A DNA stretch of 14,427 nucleotides from Paralactobacillus_A sp963926925 (GTDB lineage: Bacteria > Bacillota > Bacilli > Lactobacillales > Lactobacillaceae): positions 1 through 14,427 of the forward strand of contig CAWUZD010000064.1 in assembly GCA_963926925.1 (NCBI GenBank), written 5' to 3'. The notes below the pieces were generated by a model, which saw only the letters and a list, made by a program, of their open reading frames with translations, had not been told where the DNA came from and did no database searches. A program made the position numbers and the translations under genes. Below, in pieces: positions 14,418 through 14,427 of the stretch (positions are counted from its first letter, which is position 1; every line of letters begins with the position of its first letter).

Positions 14418-14427
14418 AAGTTAATTA

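Noticed and set aside
14390..14427. Start of a T-box or other riboswitch leader, or of an rRNA/tRNA operon
   Set aside because: Only 38 bases of the putative transcript are in the window and none of the diagnostic elements can be seen.

Overview
The window reads as ordinary core chromosome of a low-GC Gram-positive bacterium of the lactic acid bacteria, most likely family Lactobacillaceae. The reasons are the divergent pepQ/ccpA pair, the lactobacillus-type dipeptidase PepV, strong AGGAGG ribosome sites, AT-rich spacers and frequent CGG arginine codons. I cannot fix the genus. No tRNA, rRNA, CRISPR array, insertion sequence or prophage gene was seen.

Left part (1-4740): the 3' part of an rdgB-type nucleotide pyrophosphatase gene enters from the left edge and converges on an MscS-type mechanosensitive channel. 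A divergent promoter region then leads into a two-gene ytxG-ytxH operon (small membrane-anchored proteins), which converges on pepQ (Xaa-Pro dipeptidase). pepQ and ccpA (the catabolite control regulator) are divergent and share a 168-base region with two cre-like sites. CcpA may therefore control both genes.

Middle part (4748-9140): a long class A penicillin-binding protein, started from TTG, faces left and builds peptidoglycan. Divergent from it, pepV (M20 dipeptidase) is a single-gene unit with its own extended -10 promoter and terminator.

Right part (9141-12176): a probable operon of an unrecognised 104-residue protein, a YunD-type metallophosphatase/5'-nucleotidase gene broken by one in-frame TAA, yutD with a His/Asn/Lys-rich tail, and a TIGR01906-type membrane protein that overlaps yutD. 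It ends at a hairpin shared with the convergent ferredoxin/flavodoxin-NADP+ reductase gene. Divergent from the reductase lies a two-gene operon of a cyclophilin and a small S1-domain RNA-binding protein, ended by a hairpin. A near-consensus promoter then fires rightwards off the window edge.

Taken together the genes cover nucleotide-pool cleaning, osmotic protection, proline and general dipeptide use, carbon catabolite control, cell wall synthesis, redox supply and protein folding. All four convergent junctions are very tight and each holds a hairpin that can end transcription from both sides. I found no clear sign of an undescribed multi-gene system. The points most worth a second look are the broken yunD with its abutting TAA/ATG, the unrecognised first gene of that operon, the odd YutD tail, and the promoter with nested inverted repeats at the right edge.
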